NCBI GenBank assembly: GCA_947494035.1
Contig: CANLTN010000016.1
Coordinates: forward strand, 26,658-90,657
Direction: 5' to 3'
Length of the DNA: 64,000 nucleotides
Source of the DNA: Pseudovibrio sp947494035
GTDB lineage: Bacteria > Pseudomonadota > Alphaproteobacteria > Rhizobiales > Stappiaceae
In this document: piece by piece, positions 33,886 to 43,491 of the stretch
Layout of the letters: each line of letters starts with the position of its first letter
How positions within the stretch are numbered: position 1 is the first letter of the stretch
Made by a program: the position numbers and the translations under genes
Notes under the pieces: generated by a model
Database searches by the model: none
What the model was told of the DNA's origin: nothing
Seen by the model: the letters and a program-made list of their open reading frames with translations, nothing else

Positions 33886-35454
33886 TCAGTGAGGCGGTTT
33901 TAGTCCCGTCGCGCTACACGCTTGTTCTAAAACAGCTTCTTTGGATTTGGCAGTATCCAGCTTCATCCAGTCGATCTCTCCTGCATCGTAACTTTGCTGA
34001 AGGCGGACCACCTTCGCATCTGCGTCTGATGCGTCGCCGTGTCGCGACTCAACCCGGTTGATAAGTGTCTCAACGTCAGCTTCCAGCCAAAGCCCAATAA
34101 ATTCCGCCCCGGTCTTTGCCGCGACCTGCTCAACTGCGTCTCTCTCTTCTTTCTTGCTGAACACCCCATCAACAATGACAGAGTGGCCAGCAGCCAGAAC
34201 CAGTTCCGCGCGGTGCATCAGCTCAGTATAAACCTTCGCCGAAAACTCGGGCGTGTAGGCTTGCTTGGCTGCCTTGTGAAATTCGTCAAGGCCTAGCAAC
34301 TCCTTGCGCAAGACATCTGTGCGCAGATGTACCGCCCCCGGCATACGCCCAAGCATCGTGGCCAGCTTTTGACCGAGTGTCGTCTTGCCTGTGCCCGAAA
34401 GCCCGCCAATCACGCAGAGCACTGGCGGCGTTGGTTCAAGCGCGTGCTGGCAGATCTTGAAATACTCCTCAGCCTGATGCTCCGTCTTGCGACGGGTTGC
34501 TCCTTCCTGATGTAAAGAAGCCGCCGCAGCAATCTTGGCCCGGATAGCTGCTCGCATCATCAGGTAGAACCTGAGAACACGAATATCTTTCAGATGCTGT
34601 GGCTCCTGCGTTAGTTGCAGGTAAGCATTGAGCACCACGTTGGCCGCCTCCGGCTCCTTCCGCTCACACAGATCCAATAACAAGAACGCCAAATCGTAAA
34701 GAACATCGCCAGTTGCGATTGCATCGTCGAACTCGACAGCATCAAACAACATGGGCTTGCCATCAAACATCACAATGTTGGCAAGGTGCGCATCTCCATG
34801 GGTGAGGCGAACAAGGCCCAGTTCACCGCGGTTCTGGATAATGCCTTCGATAAACTGATGTTCCTTGCGCGCGGCCTTATCCAGTGCAAGGACTTCCTCA
34901 GCCGGAAAGAACTGCGGGAACTCCTGAAACGCATCAAGGTTCTGGTTGGTATAGGCGAGCAGATCATCAATCCACGGCTGCGCTTCGCGCTGTGTCGTCC
35001 GGCTGTGCGCGTCCACCATGAGCTTGGCAAGATCAAGCGCGAGCTCTCTGCTGATCCCTTTTTCCTCAGCGATCCGGTCCAGCCCCAGATGCTCGTTGAA
35101 GCGGTTCATATGGACAACCCACTCAACCACTTCTCCCTGACCGGCCAGCTCCAGAGTTCCATCACGCTCAAGTGTAATCGGCAATGTGCTGCGATAGATC
35201 TGGGGCGCATACTGACTATTAAGGCGCATTTCTGCTTCACAGGCGCTCTTGCGTTTTTCAAGGCTGGAATAGTCGAGGAAGGGAAACTTCACATCCCGCT
35301 TCATCTTGTAGGCATCGTTCCCCACCAGAAACGCGATGTTCGCATGGGTATCAATGCGTTTGACCTCTTGCCCCCGGTGCGCAGCAGGTGAAGAGAAGAA
35401 ACCAATGATGTCGCTTTGGGTCAGGGTATCCACGTCAAAACTGCCTGTGGTCAT
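33886..35454 (-). CDS. Aminoglycoside phosphotransferase-like/P-loop kinase fusion protein
   Basis: A 522-residue fusion. The N-terminal half resembles aminoglycoside/choline kinases, with the catalytic loop HGDAHLANIVMF (about residues 217-228) and metal site FDAVEFDD. The C-terminal half is a P-loop kinase-like domain with Walker A GLSGTGKTTLG (about 348-358) and a later RxxxR-type arginine region. This architecture is common in proteobacteria and annotated as a bifunctional APH/AAA protein; the substrate is unknown and antibiotic resistance should not be assumed. The ORF extends upstream to 35526, but GGAG eight bases before the ATG at 35454 supports that start. Confidence 0.8.
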   Translation of the reverse strand: MTTGSFDVDTLTQSDIIGFFSSPAAHRGQEVKRIDTHANIAFLVGNDAYKMKRDVKFPFLDYSSLEKRKSACEAEMRLNSQYAPQIYRSTLPITLERDGTLELAGQGEVVEWVVHMNRFNEHLGLDRIAEEKGISRELALDLAKLMVDAHSRTTQREAQPWIDDLLAYTNQNLDAFQEFPQFFPAEEVLALDKAARKEHQFIEGIIQNRGELGLVRLTHGDAHLANIVMFDGKPMLFDAVEFDDAIATGDVLYDLAFLLLDLCERKEPEAANVVLNAYLQLTQEPQHLKDIRVLRFYLMMRAAIRAKIAAAASLHQEGATRRKTEHQAEEYFKICQHALEPTPPVLCVIGGLSGTGKTTLGQKLATMLGRMPGAVHLRTDVLRKELLGLDEFHKAAKQAYTPEFSAKVYTELMHRAELVLAAGHSVIVDGVFSKKEERDAVEQVAAKTGAEFIGLWLEADVETLINRVESRHGDASDADAKVVRLQQSYDAGEIDWMKLDTAKSKEAVLEQACSATGLKPPH

Positions 35455-35757
35455 GGGTACACTCCTCGAAACTGCGCAAACCTGAATGTGTTGTGCACGC
35501 TCTTGTCGTAAATGCCAATCTATCAATCGGGCTTAGGACATATTCTGGGGCCGTGAATTTAGTATGAAGGCTCCCACAGGAAAATGGGAATGAAGGATAA
35601 GCGTGAAAGCGCCCGGTCTGTCATGCAGACCCTCATAATCACACTGCAAATTGTCCGGTTCATTCCTATTGGGAATAATAAAGGGAAATACTGCAGATTT
35701 GCACGGGCGCATAATCCGCGTATCTTCGCCCCAATTGAATTAGGACTGGAGTGAGGG

Positions 35758-37431
35758 ATGAGCCAGACAAAACGGACCGGTGGTCAGTTAATCGTAGATG
35801 CGCTGGAAGATCAGGGCGCAGAACGTGTCTTCTGTGTGCCGGGTGAGAGTTATCTTGCAGTTCTGGACGCGCTGTACGATGCCTCTGTTCCAGTAACCTT
35901 GTGCCGTCAGGAAGGCGGCGCGGCCATGATGGCAGAAGCATGGGGCAAGATGACCGGTAAACCGGGCATCTGCATGGTCACCCGTGGCCCCGGTGCAACC
36001 AACGCATCAGCAGGTGTGCATATCGCGCAGCAGGATTCCACGCCGATGATCCTGTTTGTCGGCCAGATCGCCCGCGACATGCGCGAGCGCGACGCGTTTC
36101 AGGAAGTCAACTACCGCCAGATGTTTGGCAGCATCGCCAAATGGGTTGCCGAGATTGACCAGCCGGACCGCATTCCGGAAATGGTCTCCCGCGCCTACCA
36201 CGTCGCCACATCTGGTCGTCCGGGTCCCGTCGTTCTGGCCCTACCGGAAGACATGCTGATCGAGCTGGCAGACGCACAGCGGGTTCCAGCCATGCGTCCG
36301 GTTGAAACCTATCCATCCCCCCATCAGATGGACGAGTTCCGCGGGCTTCTGGAAGCTGCAGAACGCCCGTTCTTCATTCTTGGCGGCTCCCGCTGGTCAG
36401 AAGAAACCTGCGACACCTTCAAAGCCATTGCAGAAAAGAACAATCTACCGGTCGGCGCTTCCTTCCGTCGACAGATGCTCTTCGACAATGGCCACGCCTG
36501 CTATGCTGGTGATGTCGGCATCGGCATCAACCCAAAGCTCAAGGCCCGCATCGAGAACTCGGATCTTATCGTTCTCCTTGGTGACATCCTCTCTGAGATG
36601 CCAAGCCAGTCCTATTCCATGCTGAACATCCCGGTCCCGTCCCAAAAGGTCGTGCACATTCATCCCGGCAGCGAAGAACTTGGCCGCATGTACGTGCCCA
36701 CGCTGGGCATCAACGCAAGCCCCGCAGGCTTCTGTGAAGCATTGGCCGCGCTTGAGGTAAAGCAGCAAGCTGGCTGGAAGGCACAGGTTGACGAAGCTCA
36801 TGCTGACTATCTGGCATGGTCTGGTGCCCGCCCAACAGTGGCGGGTGACCTGCAAATGTCAGAAGTCATGGAGTGGATCGAGAACAATCTCGACGACACC
36901 ACCATCTTCGCCAACGGTGCAGGTAACTACGCAACATGGGTGCACCGCTTCCACCGTTTCCGCAAATACAACACCCAGCTGGCCCCAACCTGCGGCTCCA
37001 TGGGCTACGGCCTGCCAGCAGCTGTTGCGGCAAAGCTGAAGTTCCCGGAGCGTGATGTGGTTTGTTTTGCTGGCGACGGCTGCTTGCAGATGACCATTCA
37101 GGAGCTGGGAACCGCTGTGCAAAGCGGCGCCAACATCATTGTGGTTGTCGTCGACAATGGAATTTACGGCACCATTCGTATGCATCAGGAGCGTGAATAT
37201 CCGGGCCGTATCAGCGCAACCACCCTGCAAAATCCAAACTTTGCCGATGTGGCCAAGGCCTATGGTTTCCACTCAAGCACGGTGAAAACAGCAGATCAGT
37301 TCGGCCCGGCCTTTGAAGCTGCAAAAGCCAGCGGCAAACCAGCCCTGCTGCATCTGCATCTGGACCCTGAAGCGATCACACCAGTCCGCTCGCTGACGGA
37401 AATCCGTGAAGCGTCAATGGCTGCAAGTTAA
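35758..37431 (+). CDS. Thiamine diphosphate-dependent enzyme, acetolactate synthase-like
   Basis: A 557-residue three-domain ThDP enzyme. The N-terminal PYR domain has GAERVFCVPGESYLAVLDAL, with the activating Glu in CRQEGGAAMMAEAWG (about residue 48). The central TH3 domain runs about 200-330. The C-terminal PP domain has the ThDP motif GDGCLQMTIQEL...VVDNGIYG (about 439-468). GGAGTGAGGG just upstream supports the ATG. Similar proteins are annotated as acetolactate synthase large subunits, but no ilvH is adjacent, so a decarboxylase, carboligase or lyase with another 2-oxo acid is possible. Confidence 0.85.
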   Translation: MSQTKRTGGQLIVDALEDQGAERVFCVPGESYLAVLDALYDASVPVTLCRQEGGAAMMAEAWGKMTGKPGICMVTRGPGATNASAGVHIAQQDSTPMILFVGQIARDMRERDAFQEVNYRQMFGSIAKWVAEIDQPDRIPEMVSRAYHVATSGRPGPVVLALPEDMLIELADAQRVPAMRPVETYPSPHQMDEFRGLLEAAERPFFILGGSRWSEETCDTFKAIAEKNNLPVGASFRRQMLFDNGHACYAGDVGIGINPKLKARIENSDLIVLLGDILSEMPSQSYSMLNIPVPSQKVVHIHPGSEELGRMYVPTLGINASPAGFCEALAALEVKQQAGWKAQVDEAHADYLAWSGARPTVAGDLQMSEVMEWIENNLDDTTIFANGAGNYATWVHRFHRFRKYNTQLAPTCGSMGYGLPAAVAAKLKFPERDVVCFAGDGCLQMTIQELGTAVQSGANIIVVVVDNGIYGTIRMHQEREYPGRISATTLQNPNFADVAKAYGFHSSTVKTADQFGPAFEAAKASGKPALLHLHLDPEAITPVRSLTEIREASMAAS

Positions 37432-37444
37432 ACGAATATGTCGT

Positions 37445-37472
37445 GGAGACGATGAGTTAACTCATCGTCTCC
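37445..37472. terminator. Perfect 28-base palindrome between convergent genes
   Basis: The arms GGAGACGATGAGTT (37445-37458) and AACTCATCGTCTCC (37459-37472) are perfectly complementary. It includes the last codons and stop of the PatZ-like gene (minus strand) and lies 14 bases past the ThDP gene stop. No T-run follows; it probably acts as a shared 3'-end hairpin. Confidence 0.6.
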
Positions 37473-40177
37473 CGATCAAGGGTCGTCACATCCAGAGACA
37501 CATCCGCAAGCGCATCATCATCCGGTGAGCGTTTCACGCGGAAGCCCAGATTGCGGCACATGTCCAGCATGGTGGTGTTCTCACGCAAAACCTCGCCTTT
37601 GACAGTCCGAATGCCATCCACCTTGGCGTAGCGAATAATCAGCTTCATCAGGACCCAGCCAAGTCCCATCCCCTTCAGACCAGACTGTACCATCACCGCA
37701 TACTCACCCTCGGTGTGGTCCGGGTTTGAGTGAAGTCGCACAACACCCAGTATATCGCCGGTTTCCGGATCAATAGCCGCAAACGCCATTGCTCGCGCGT
37801 AGTCAAGTTGCACAAGGCGGGCAAGGAACGTATGCGAAAACTCTTTGACCGGCGCAAAGAAGCGCAGCCGCAGATCATCAATGGAGACCTTCTCGAAGAA
37901 CTTCTTCAAGATGAGCTGATCTTCCGGACGAATTGGACGGATCAGAACCGTCTTGCCATCCTTCAGTTTATGAGTGTGCTCCCACTCAACAGGGTACGGC
38001 ACGATAGACAGGCGCGATGCCCCCTGCCGTCCCGGACGTTTGTCCGGAGCGCTGATCGCAACGCGCGCATCAAGCACCACAATGCCGTCTTCATCCACGA
38101 CAACCGGATTAAGGTCCAGCTCGCGCACCTCGGGAAAATCAACCGCAATCTGAGAGAGCTTCACCAGCAACTGCTCCACTTCAGCAACATTAGCCGATGG
38201 CCGGTTGCGGAAGCCCTTCAGCAGCTTGGAGGTGCTGGTGCGCGACACCATCGCCTTGGCAAGGTTCAGATCAATGGGCACCAGATCAATGGCCCGGTCG
38301 CCAATCACCTCAACAGACGTGCCACCTTTGCCGAAAACAACCACCGGACCAAACACTGGATCATCGGCAAGACCGGCATAGGTCTCAAGACCAAACCGGC
38401 GCGTCACCATGGGCTGGATCTCCACGCCAGTAATCTCCGCGTCAGGATAAAAGTGCTGCACATTGCCTATGATCTTCTCAAAGGTCGCCTTCACACCCTC
38501 CACACTGTCCACGCCAAGGTGCACACCGCCTACATCTGACTTGAACGTCAGATCAGGGCTGCTGACTTTCAAAACAAGCTGGTCGTGTTTGTCGAAAAGC
38601 ACCTCCGCCACCTTGGCAGCCTCTTCGACGGTTTTAACCAGATGCAGCTCCACCTGATTAATCGCATAAGCGCGCAGCAACTCTTTTGTCTGAAGAGGAG
38701 TAAGCCACTTCTGCCCGTTCGCCAGCGCCCTGCGGATTGTCTCGTGCGCCAAACGCAGGTTTGGCTTGTAATCACTGGGCAGACTGTCTGGCACCGCGGA
38801 TAGATGGTCCTTAGCCTCCTTGTAGCGCACCAGATGCATAAAGGAGCGGATCGCGCCGGACGGACTCGGATAACAGGGCACTCGCGCTTCATCCAGAACC
38901 TGTCGCGGAATATTGGAGCCGCCAGCCAGCGTTGTCACAAACGCCTGATGCCTGCCAAGCCGTTTGCGGTCTTCCTTGGCAGCATCGGCAAGCGCTTTGG
39001 CAATCTGCGAAAAATCTTCAAAGGCCGTTGGAGCAGCAATCGCCAGAACGCCATCCGAGTTTGGGTCCTGCAAAAGCGCACTGATGCCCTCTTTGAATTG
39101 CTCAGGACTTGCAGCTTCGGACAGCACAAGCGGGTTATCCGCGTGAGCGTCCGTTCTCGTCAGCGAGACAAGCTTTTCCTTGGTCTCCGCACTGATGGGT
39201 GCAAGCTTTCCACCCACTTTGGCAAGACGGTCAGCGGCCAGCGTTGCAAGACTACGGCCATTCGCGATGATGGACAGGCGACGCCCTGCGGATGGAGCGA
39301 CACGGGTAATTGTCTCCGCAGCTTCAAACATCTCGTCAAGATCATAAACACGAAGCACACCGGCACGCTGCAAGGCGGCGTCATAAACAGAATCGCGCGT
39401 CGCCAGACGGCTGGAATGAGCCGTACCGGAAATATGATGCTGGTCACGGCTGGCACCACTGCGAATAACGATCACCGGCTTTGAACGGGCCGCAGCACGT
39501 GCAGCTGACATGAACTTGCGCGGGTTGGCAATCGTTTCGAGGTGTACAAGGATCGCTTTGGTCCGATAATCCTGAGCATACCAGTCCAGCAGGTCCGAGA
39601 CATCCACGTCCAACCGGCGACCAAGCGAGACCACACCGGAAAACCCGATGGAATTGGCTTTGGCCCAGGAAAGGGTGGTGTTGAATATGGTGCCCGAGCG
39701 GGATATCAGCGCAAGCTCGCCTTTCAGCGCTTGCTCACTGGTCAGTAGGGTCGAGAGCTTGAAATGCGGAGAGGCGATCCCCAGACTGCCCGGACCGAGA
39801 ATTCGAATATTGTACGGGTGTGCCGCTTTCAACAGTGCATCAAGATGCTCATCGCTCCAGCTGTCAAAACCGCTTGCGGGAATAACCACCGCGCGCGTGC
39901 CTTGTTTGCCAAGCTGGTGAATATCGCGGGCAGCCGTTGTATGGTCACCCAGCAAAATGCCAAGATCTGCAGTGCCGTCGAGATCATTAATAGAGGCGAC
40001 TGTTCTGAACCCGTCAGCAGCGGCGCCCGGCAAATTGACAAAGCTCTTTGGCCCCGAAAATCCGCTGCTCACAAGGCTGCCGATGAGACGCTGCAGGATC
40101 ATTTCCTGTTTGCTGTTTGGACCAACAATGGCAACAGAACGTGGTGAGGTCAGGCCCTCAAGATTGCAGATTGTCAT
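37457..40177 (-). CDS. PatZ-like acyl-CoA synthetase (NDP-forming)/GNAT acetyltransferase fusion
   Basis: A 906-residue protein of the PatZ/Pat architecture. It has a CoA-binding domain (about 1-130, SPRSVAIVGPNSK), succinyl-CoA-ligase-like domains (to about 460), an ATP-grasp domain (about 480-700, with GPVVVFGKGGTSVEVIGD), and a C-terminal GNAT domain (about 735-895, VMVQSGLKGMGLGWVLMKLI as the acetyl-CoA loop). E. coli PatZ acetylates and inactivates acetyl-CoA synthetase; in other bacteria the ligase part is degenerate. Which activities remain here cannot be judged by eye. It is monocistronic and convergent with the ThDP enzyme gene. Confidence 0.88.
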   Translation of the reverse strand: MTICNLEGLTSPRSVAIVGPNSKQEMILQRLIGSLVSSGFSGPKSFVNLPGAAADGFRTVASINDLDGTADLGILLGDHTTAARDIHQLGKQGTRAVVIPASGFDSWSDEHLDALLKAAHPYNIRILGPGSLGIASPHFKLSTLLTSEQALKGELALISRSGTIFNTTLSWAKANSIGFSGVVSLGRRLDVDVSDLLDWYAQDYRTKAILVHLETIANPRKFMSAARAAARSKPVIVIRSGASRDQHHISGTAHSSRLATRDSVYDAALQRAGVLRVYDLDEMFEAAETITRVAPSAGRRLSIIANGRSLATLAADRLAKVGGKLAPISAETKEKLVSLTRTDAHADNPLVLSEAASPEQFKEGISALLQDPNSDGVLAIAAPTAFEDFSQIAKALADAAKEDRKRLGRHQAFVTTLAGGSNIPRQVLDEARVPCYPSPSGAIRSFMHLVRYKEAKDHLSAVPDSLPSDYKPNLRLAHETIRRALANGQKWLTPLQTKELLRAYAINQVELHLVKTVEEAAKVAEVLFDKHDQLVLKVSSPDLTFKSDVGGVHLGVDSVEGVKATFEKIIGNVQHFYPDAEITGVEIQPMVTRRFGLETYAGLADDPVFGPVVVFGKGGTSVEVIGDRAIDLVPIDLNLAKAMVSRTSTSKLLKGFRNRPSANVAEVEQLLVKLSQIAVDFPEVRELDLNPVVVDEDGIVVLDARVAISAPDKRPGRQGASRLSIVPYPVEWEHTHKLKDGKTVLIRPIRPEDQLILKKFFEKVSIDDLRLRFFAPVKEFSHTFLARLVQLDYARAMAFAAIDPETGDILGVVRLHSNPDHTEGEYAVMVQSGLKGMGLGWVLMKLIIRYAKVDGIRTVKGEVLRENTTMLDMCRNLGFRVKRSPDDDALADVSLDVTTLDRETMS

Positions 40178-40288
40178 GGCACATTCCCCGTCAAACTCAT
40201 CTGAGTTTTAGGTCGGTTTAAAGCTGTGTTCAACTGAGACCATTGCCCACATACCGGAGCTGACGGGCAAGTGATCTGCAAAATGAAA

Positions 40289-40335
40289 AGAGAGGTGCAG
40301 CTGTAAAGCGACACCTCTCTCCGTTTCAACATGGA
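40289..40335 (-). terminator. Terminator after the universal stress protein gene
   Basis: On the minus strand AGAGAGGTG (40320-40312) pairs with CACCTCTCT (40297-40289) and is followed by TTTCATTTT, a good intrinsic terminator for the gene ending at 40374. Confidence 0.75.
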
Positions 40336-40373
40336 CAAGGATCGGGAGGCAAATGGGGCGCCCGCCGATTGGA

Positions 40374-41204
40374 TCAGTGAGCCATCAGAACCGGGATGGT
40401 CATGGAGTGCAGAATGTCGCGGGTTGCTCCTCCAATGAGGTACTCACGCATACGGCTATGGCCGTAACCACCCATCACCAGCAGATCCACTGCATTCTCT
40501 GAAACGTAGTTGAGAAGTGCATCACTCACACTGATTGGCGGGTTGTTGATCACATCAATATTGATCTCCAGATTATGGCGGGCAAGGTACGTTGCAATAT
40601 CGGTCCCTGGCTCACCTTCGATTGGCTGGCCCTTGTTCACAATAACGATGGTGACTTGCTCAGCCATTTCCAGAATTGGTAGCGCCGCATGGACCGCACG
40701 GGCAGCTGTTGCACTGCCATCCCAAGCGACAGTTACCTTGTTGACCTTGAAGTCACCTTTGGAGATGAACGGAACGATCAGTGTCGGAACGCCGGATTCG
40801 AACAGCAGACCTTCAATCAGCATTTCGCGCATGGGTTCCGGAGCTTCGGGATTGTCCTGACCAATCACGACCATGTCGCTCAAACGGCAATGGGCCATAA
40901 TGGATTCAAGGCTGCCACCGGTGATGATTTCTTCCACACGGGTCTCGGTGGAAATGCCAGCCATCTCTGCATAGTTCTTGAACTTCTCGGTAGAGCTCTT
41001 TGCCGCGTCGACCGCCTGGGTTTTTGCAACCTGCAGATAATCGGTTGGCATAGGCGCCGCAAGAAATCCCGGTACGATTGGCTCGAATGCCAGTGCAAGA
41101 CCCGTCGCATGTGCGCCTGCCTGACGAGCAAATTCCACAGCAACCTTGGATGCTGTTTGATCGCCGTTCAGATCGGTAATGGTGAGAATGTCCTTGATTG
41201 CCAT
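40374..41204 (-). CDS. Universal stress protein, two UspA domains
   Basis: A 276-residue tandem Usp protein. The N-terminal repeat (about 1-145) opens IKDILTITDLNGDQTASKVAVEFARQ. The C-terminal repeat (about 155-275) ends with the nucleotide-binding signature VMGGYGHSRMREYLIGGATR, matching G-x2-G-x9-G-S/T. Such proteins accumulate under starvation or oxidative stress; ATP binding is likely in the second repeat. It is a single-gene unit with its own terminator and a long AT-rich upstream region shared with the divergent TRAP operon. Confidence 0.9.
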   Translation of the reverse strand: MAIKDILTITDLNGDQTASKVAVEFARQAGAHATGLALAFEPIVPGFLAAPMPTDYLQVAKTQAVDAAKSSTEKFKNYAEMAGISTETRVEEIITGGSLESIMAHCRLSDMVVIGQDNPEAPEPMREMLIEGLLFESGVPTLIVPFISKGDFKVNKVTVAWDGSATAARAVHAALPILEMAEQVTIVIVNKGQPIEGEPGTDIATYLARHNLEINIDVINNPPISVSDALLNYVSENAVDLLVMGGYGHSRMREYLIGGATRDILHSMTIPVLMAH

Positions 41205-41654
41205 AAGCCTGTCTCCTTGCCCTCTAATTATTAGCGGTATGGGAGGGTGTCCCTCGCAGAAATATTAGGTCGGTATTGCAGTTACTGCTTTGATCCTTGT
41301 CAACCTTAAACATTGGGATAAGGTTTTGAAAAATAAGTTAGTTTCACTATTATTGTATGTTCTTGAGTGTAAGGTAGCCCAGTTTCGCTTCCAATAGGTA
41401 TACTTGTAGTCTTTATACTTTAGGCAAAGAAGAGCTGTATGGTTTCGTAAAGGGCAGGTATTTCATAGACTTTAGTATTGTAAAGAACATTTAGCTAACC
41501 GTACCTAGGGGCATGTGAATATTCTTTATGCTCAAGGATAACTAAGGTTTATTACTGATAATTTTATGTTATTTCTATAAACTAATAAAACTTAGGGAGG
41601 GGCTGTTTCTGCGCGCTTTGCAAGGACAGCTACATTTCATCGGGAGTAAAATGA
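41205..41654. other. AT-rich divergent promoter region (usp and TRAP genes)
   Basis: A 450-base gap rich in A and T with no supported ORF, separating the leftward usp gene from the rightward TRAP operon. It should hold both promoters. No clear operator palindrome was recognised. Confidence 0.5.
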
Positions 41655-42674
41655 ATGAAAAGTATTAAGGTGGCGACCGCTGCACTCGCGGCAACGATGG
41701 GCTCAGCATTTGTGGGTGAAGCTCTGGCTGCTGATGTGACTTGGAATGTCTCGTTGTGGGGGAAACGTCGTGCATTTACCGAGCACGTCGAAAAACTCTC
41801 CGAAGAGGTGGCTGCACGTACAAACGGCAAGTTCGAAATCAAACTGCATTACGGCGGTGCTCTGTCCAAGTCCCGCGAAAACCTCGATGGCATTTCCATC
41901 GGTGCGTTTGAAATGGCTCAGTTCTGCGCGTCCTACCATGCAGATAAGAACCCGACGCTAACCACCACCGATCTGCCATTCCTCGGCGTGCCGGATCTGG
42001 AAACACAGGTGAAGGTGGATTTTGCGCTCTATAATCACCCGGCTGTTCAAAAAGATCTGGGCCGCTGGAATGCAAAGCTGCTGATGCCATCCCCAATGCC
42101 GCAGTACAACCTGCTCGGCAAAGGTGACGCGCCGACCAAACTCTCTGACTTTGAAGGCATGCGTGTGCGCGCGCTCGGCGGTGTTGGCAATGCAATGAAG
42201 ACCATCGGCGCTGTTCCAACCACAGTGACAGCTGCTGAAGCTTATCAGGCGATTGATTCTGGCACTGTGCAGGCCGTTGCTTTTGCACCTCACGCGCATT
42301 TGTCATTCAAAACGATTGAAGCTGGTAGCTGGTGGACCAACAACCTGAACCCAGGCACTGTGAGCTGTCCGGTTGTTGTCAGCAAAGACGCCTACGACAT
42401 GCTTTCACCTGACTTCCAGAAGGCACTGGATGAAAGCGTCGCACCTGCCATCCAGCATTATCTGGACACCTACGCTAAGGTCTACGACAAGTTCTACCCG
42501 GCTTTGGAAGAAAACGGCGTCGAGCAGATCACGTTCTCTGAAGAAGAGCTTGCAAGCTTCAAGGCTGCTGCTGGTAAGCCGGTCTGGGACAAGTGGGTTG
42601 AAGACATGTCTGCAAAGGGTCTCCCGGCTGCAGACCTGCTCGCACTGGTTCAAAATACCGTTGCTGGCAAGTAA
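41655..42674 (+). CDS. TRAP transporter substrate-binding protein, DctP type
   Basis: A 339-residue periplasmic solute receptor. It has a signal peptide (MKSIKVATAALAATMGSAFV, cleavage after ALAA at about residue 26) and a DctP fold. The conserved carboxylate-binding Arg lies in FEGMRVRALGG (about residue 174), and a conserved dimer/helix region follows. GGGAG eight bases upstream supports the ATG at 41655; another ATG at 41651 is out of frame. It would deliver an organic acid to the DctQM permease encoded downstream; the ligand cannot be assigned. A hairpin (42682-42716) after this gene may favour its higher expression. Confidence 0.92.
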   Translation: MKSIKVATAALAATMGSAFVGEALAADVTWNVSLWGKRRAFTEHVEKLSEEVAARTNGKFEIKLHYGGALSKSRENLDGISIGAFEMAQFCASYHADKNPTLTTTDLPFLGVPDLETQVKVDFALYNHPAVQKDLGRWNAKLLMPSPMPQYNLLGKGDAPTKLSDFEGMRVRALGGVGNAMKTIGAVPTTVTAAEAYQAIDSGTVQAVAFAPHAHLSFKTIEAGSWWTNNLNPGTVSCPVVVSKDAYDMLSPDFQKALDESVAPAIQHYLDTYAKVYDKFYPALEENGVEQITFSEEELASFKAAAGKPVWDKWVEDMSAKGLPAADLLALVQNTVAGK

Positions 42675-42681
42675 TTGCTTT

Positions 42682-42716
42682 GGCAAAGGCGCATCCAATT
42701 CGGGTGTGCCTTTGCC
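42682..42716 (+). other. Intercistronic hairpin between dctP- and dctQ-like genes
   Basis: GGCAAAGGCGCA (42682-42693) pairs with TGTGCCTTTGCC (42705-42716), a 12-base stem with one G-T pair and no long T-run. Such hairpins commonly stabilise or partly terminate mRNA after binding-protein genes. Confidence 0.6.
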
Positions 42717-42819
42717 TGTTCCGGTGATTACCATTCGCCGGAAGATAAGTCTAAGAGCCTGCTCCACTGCGATCTGGGCGGGCAGGGTACAACGTCTCTC
42801 TTAAAATCGGGCGGATGAC

Positions 42820-43491
42820 ATGTCCAAACCAAACGGCCCCATATATCCCAAGTCGGATATGGCCTATCTCCGCTTTAATGGTGCACTGGGAAGAATTGAA
42901 AACCTGTTCAATCTCATAGCCGCTACATCCATCCTTGCGTTGATGTTGCTGGCTGTGGTGCAGGTCGTTGGACGCAATCTGTTCAACCAGCCCGTGCCCG
43001 GCTTTATTGATATTACAGAACAAGCCATGGCCGTATTCGCGTTCATGGGCATTGCCTATTGTCAGCGCGTTGGTGGTCACATCCGCATGGAACTGGTGAT
43101 TGGCATTTTCAGGGGACGTGGCCAGTGGATCGCTGAATTCCTCGGAGTACTGGCAATCCTCTTCGTCGTATCCGTGCTGATCTACGGCTCTTATTTGCAT
43201 TTCGACCGTGCATGGACCTTCGGCGACAGCACCATGGACATCGCGATCCCTACATGGCCGTCTAAGTTTGTTGTGCCAGCAGCTCTGTCACTTCTCTGGT
43301 TACGCCTTGTCTTGCAGCTCTTCGGCTACGCCCGCCTGATCATCAACCCGTCTGCATCGGTTCTGGATCTGCCACACGTGATGGACGCTGCTCAGCATGC
43401 AAAGGCCGAGATTGAAGAGACATTCCATTCCGCTGAAAACGGAGCAGAGGGGCCAGAAATGAGAACACCTGCCCAAGGAGGTGCATCATGA
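42820..43491 (+). CDS. TRAP transporter small permease, DctQ type
   Basis: A 223-residue protein with four transmembrane helices and a DctQ core, including VQVVGRNLFNQPVPGFIDIT and GGHIRMELVIG. Both termini are longer than usual: a 30-residue hydrophilic N-terminus and an acidic, soluble C-terminal tail of about 45 residues. It pairs with the large permease, whose start overlaps its stop by four bases. Confidence 0.9.
   Translation: MSKPNGPIYPKSDMAYLRFNGALGRIENLFNLIAATSILALMLLAVVQVVGRNLFNQPVPGFIDITEQAMAVFAFMGIAYCQRVGGHIRMELVIGIFRGRGQWIAEFLGVLAILFVVSVLIYGSYLHFDRAWTFGDSTMDIAIPTWPSKFVVPAALSLLWLRLVLQLFGYARLIINPSASVLDLPHVMDAAQHAKAEIEETFHSAENGAEGPEMRTPAQGGAS

Noticed and set aside
33886..35454. 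Aminoglycoside resistance gene
   Set aside because: The fold is shared by many metabolic kinases, and the fusion to a P-loop domain argues against a dedicated resistance enzyme.
38804..39484. 226-codon plus-strand ORF opposite the PatZ-like gene
   Set aside because: Antisense shadow without motifs; the minus-strand gene has all expected domains.
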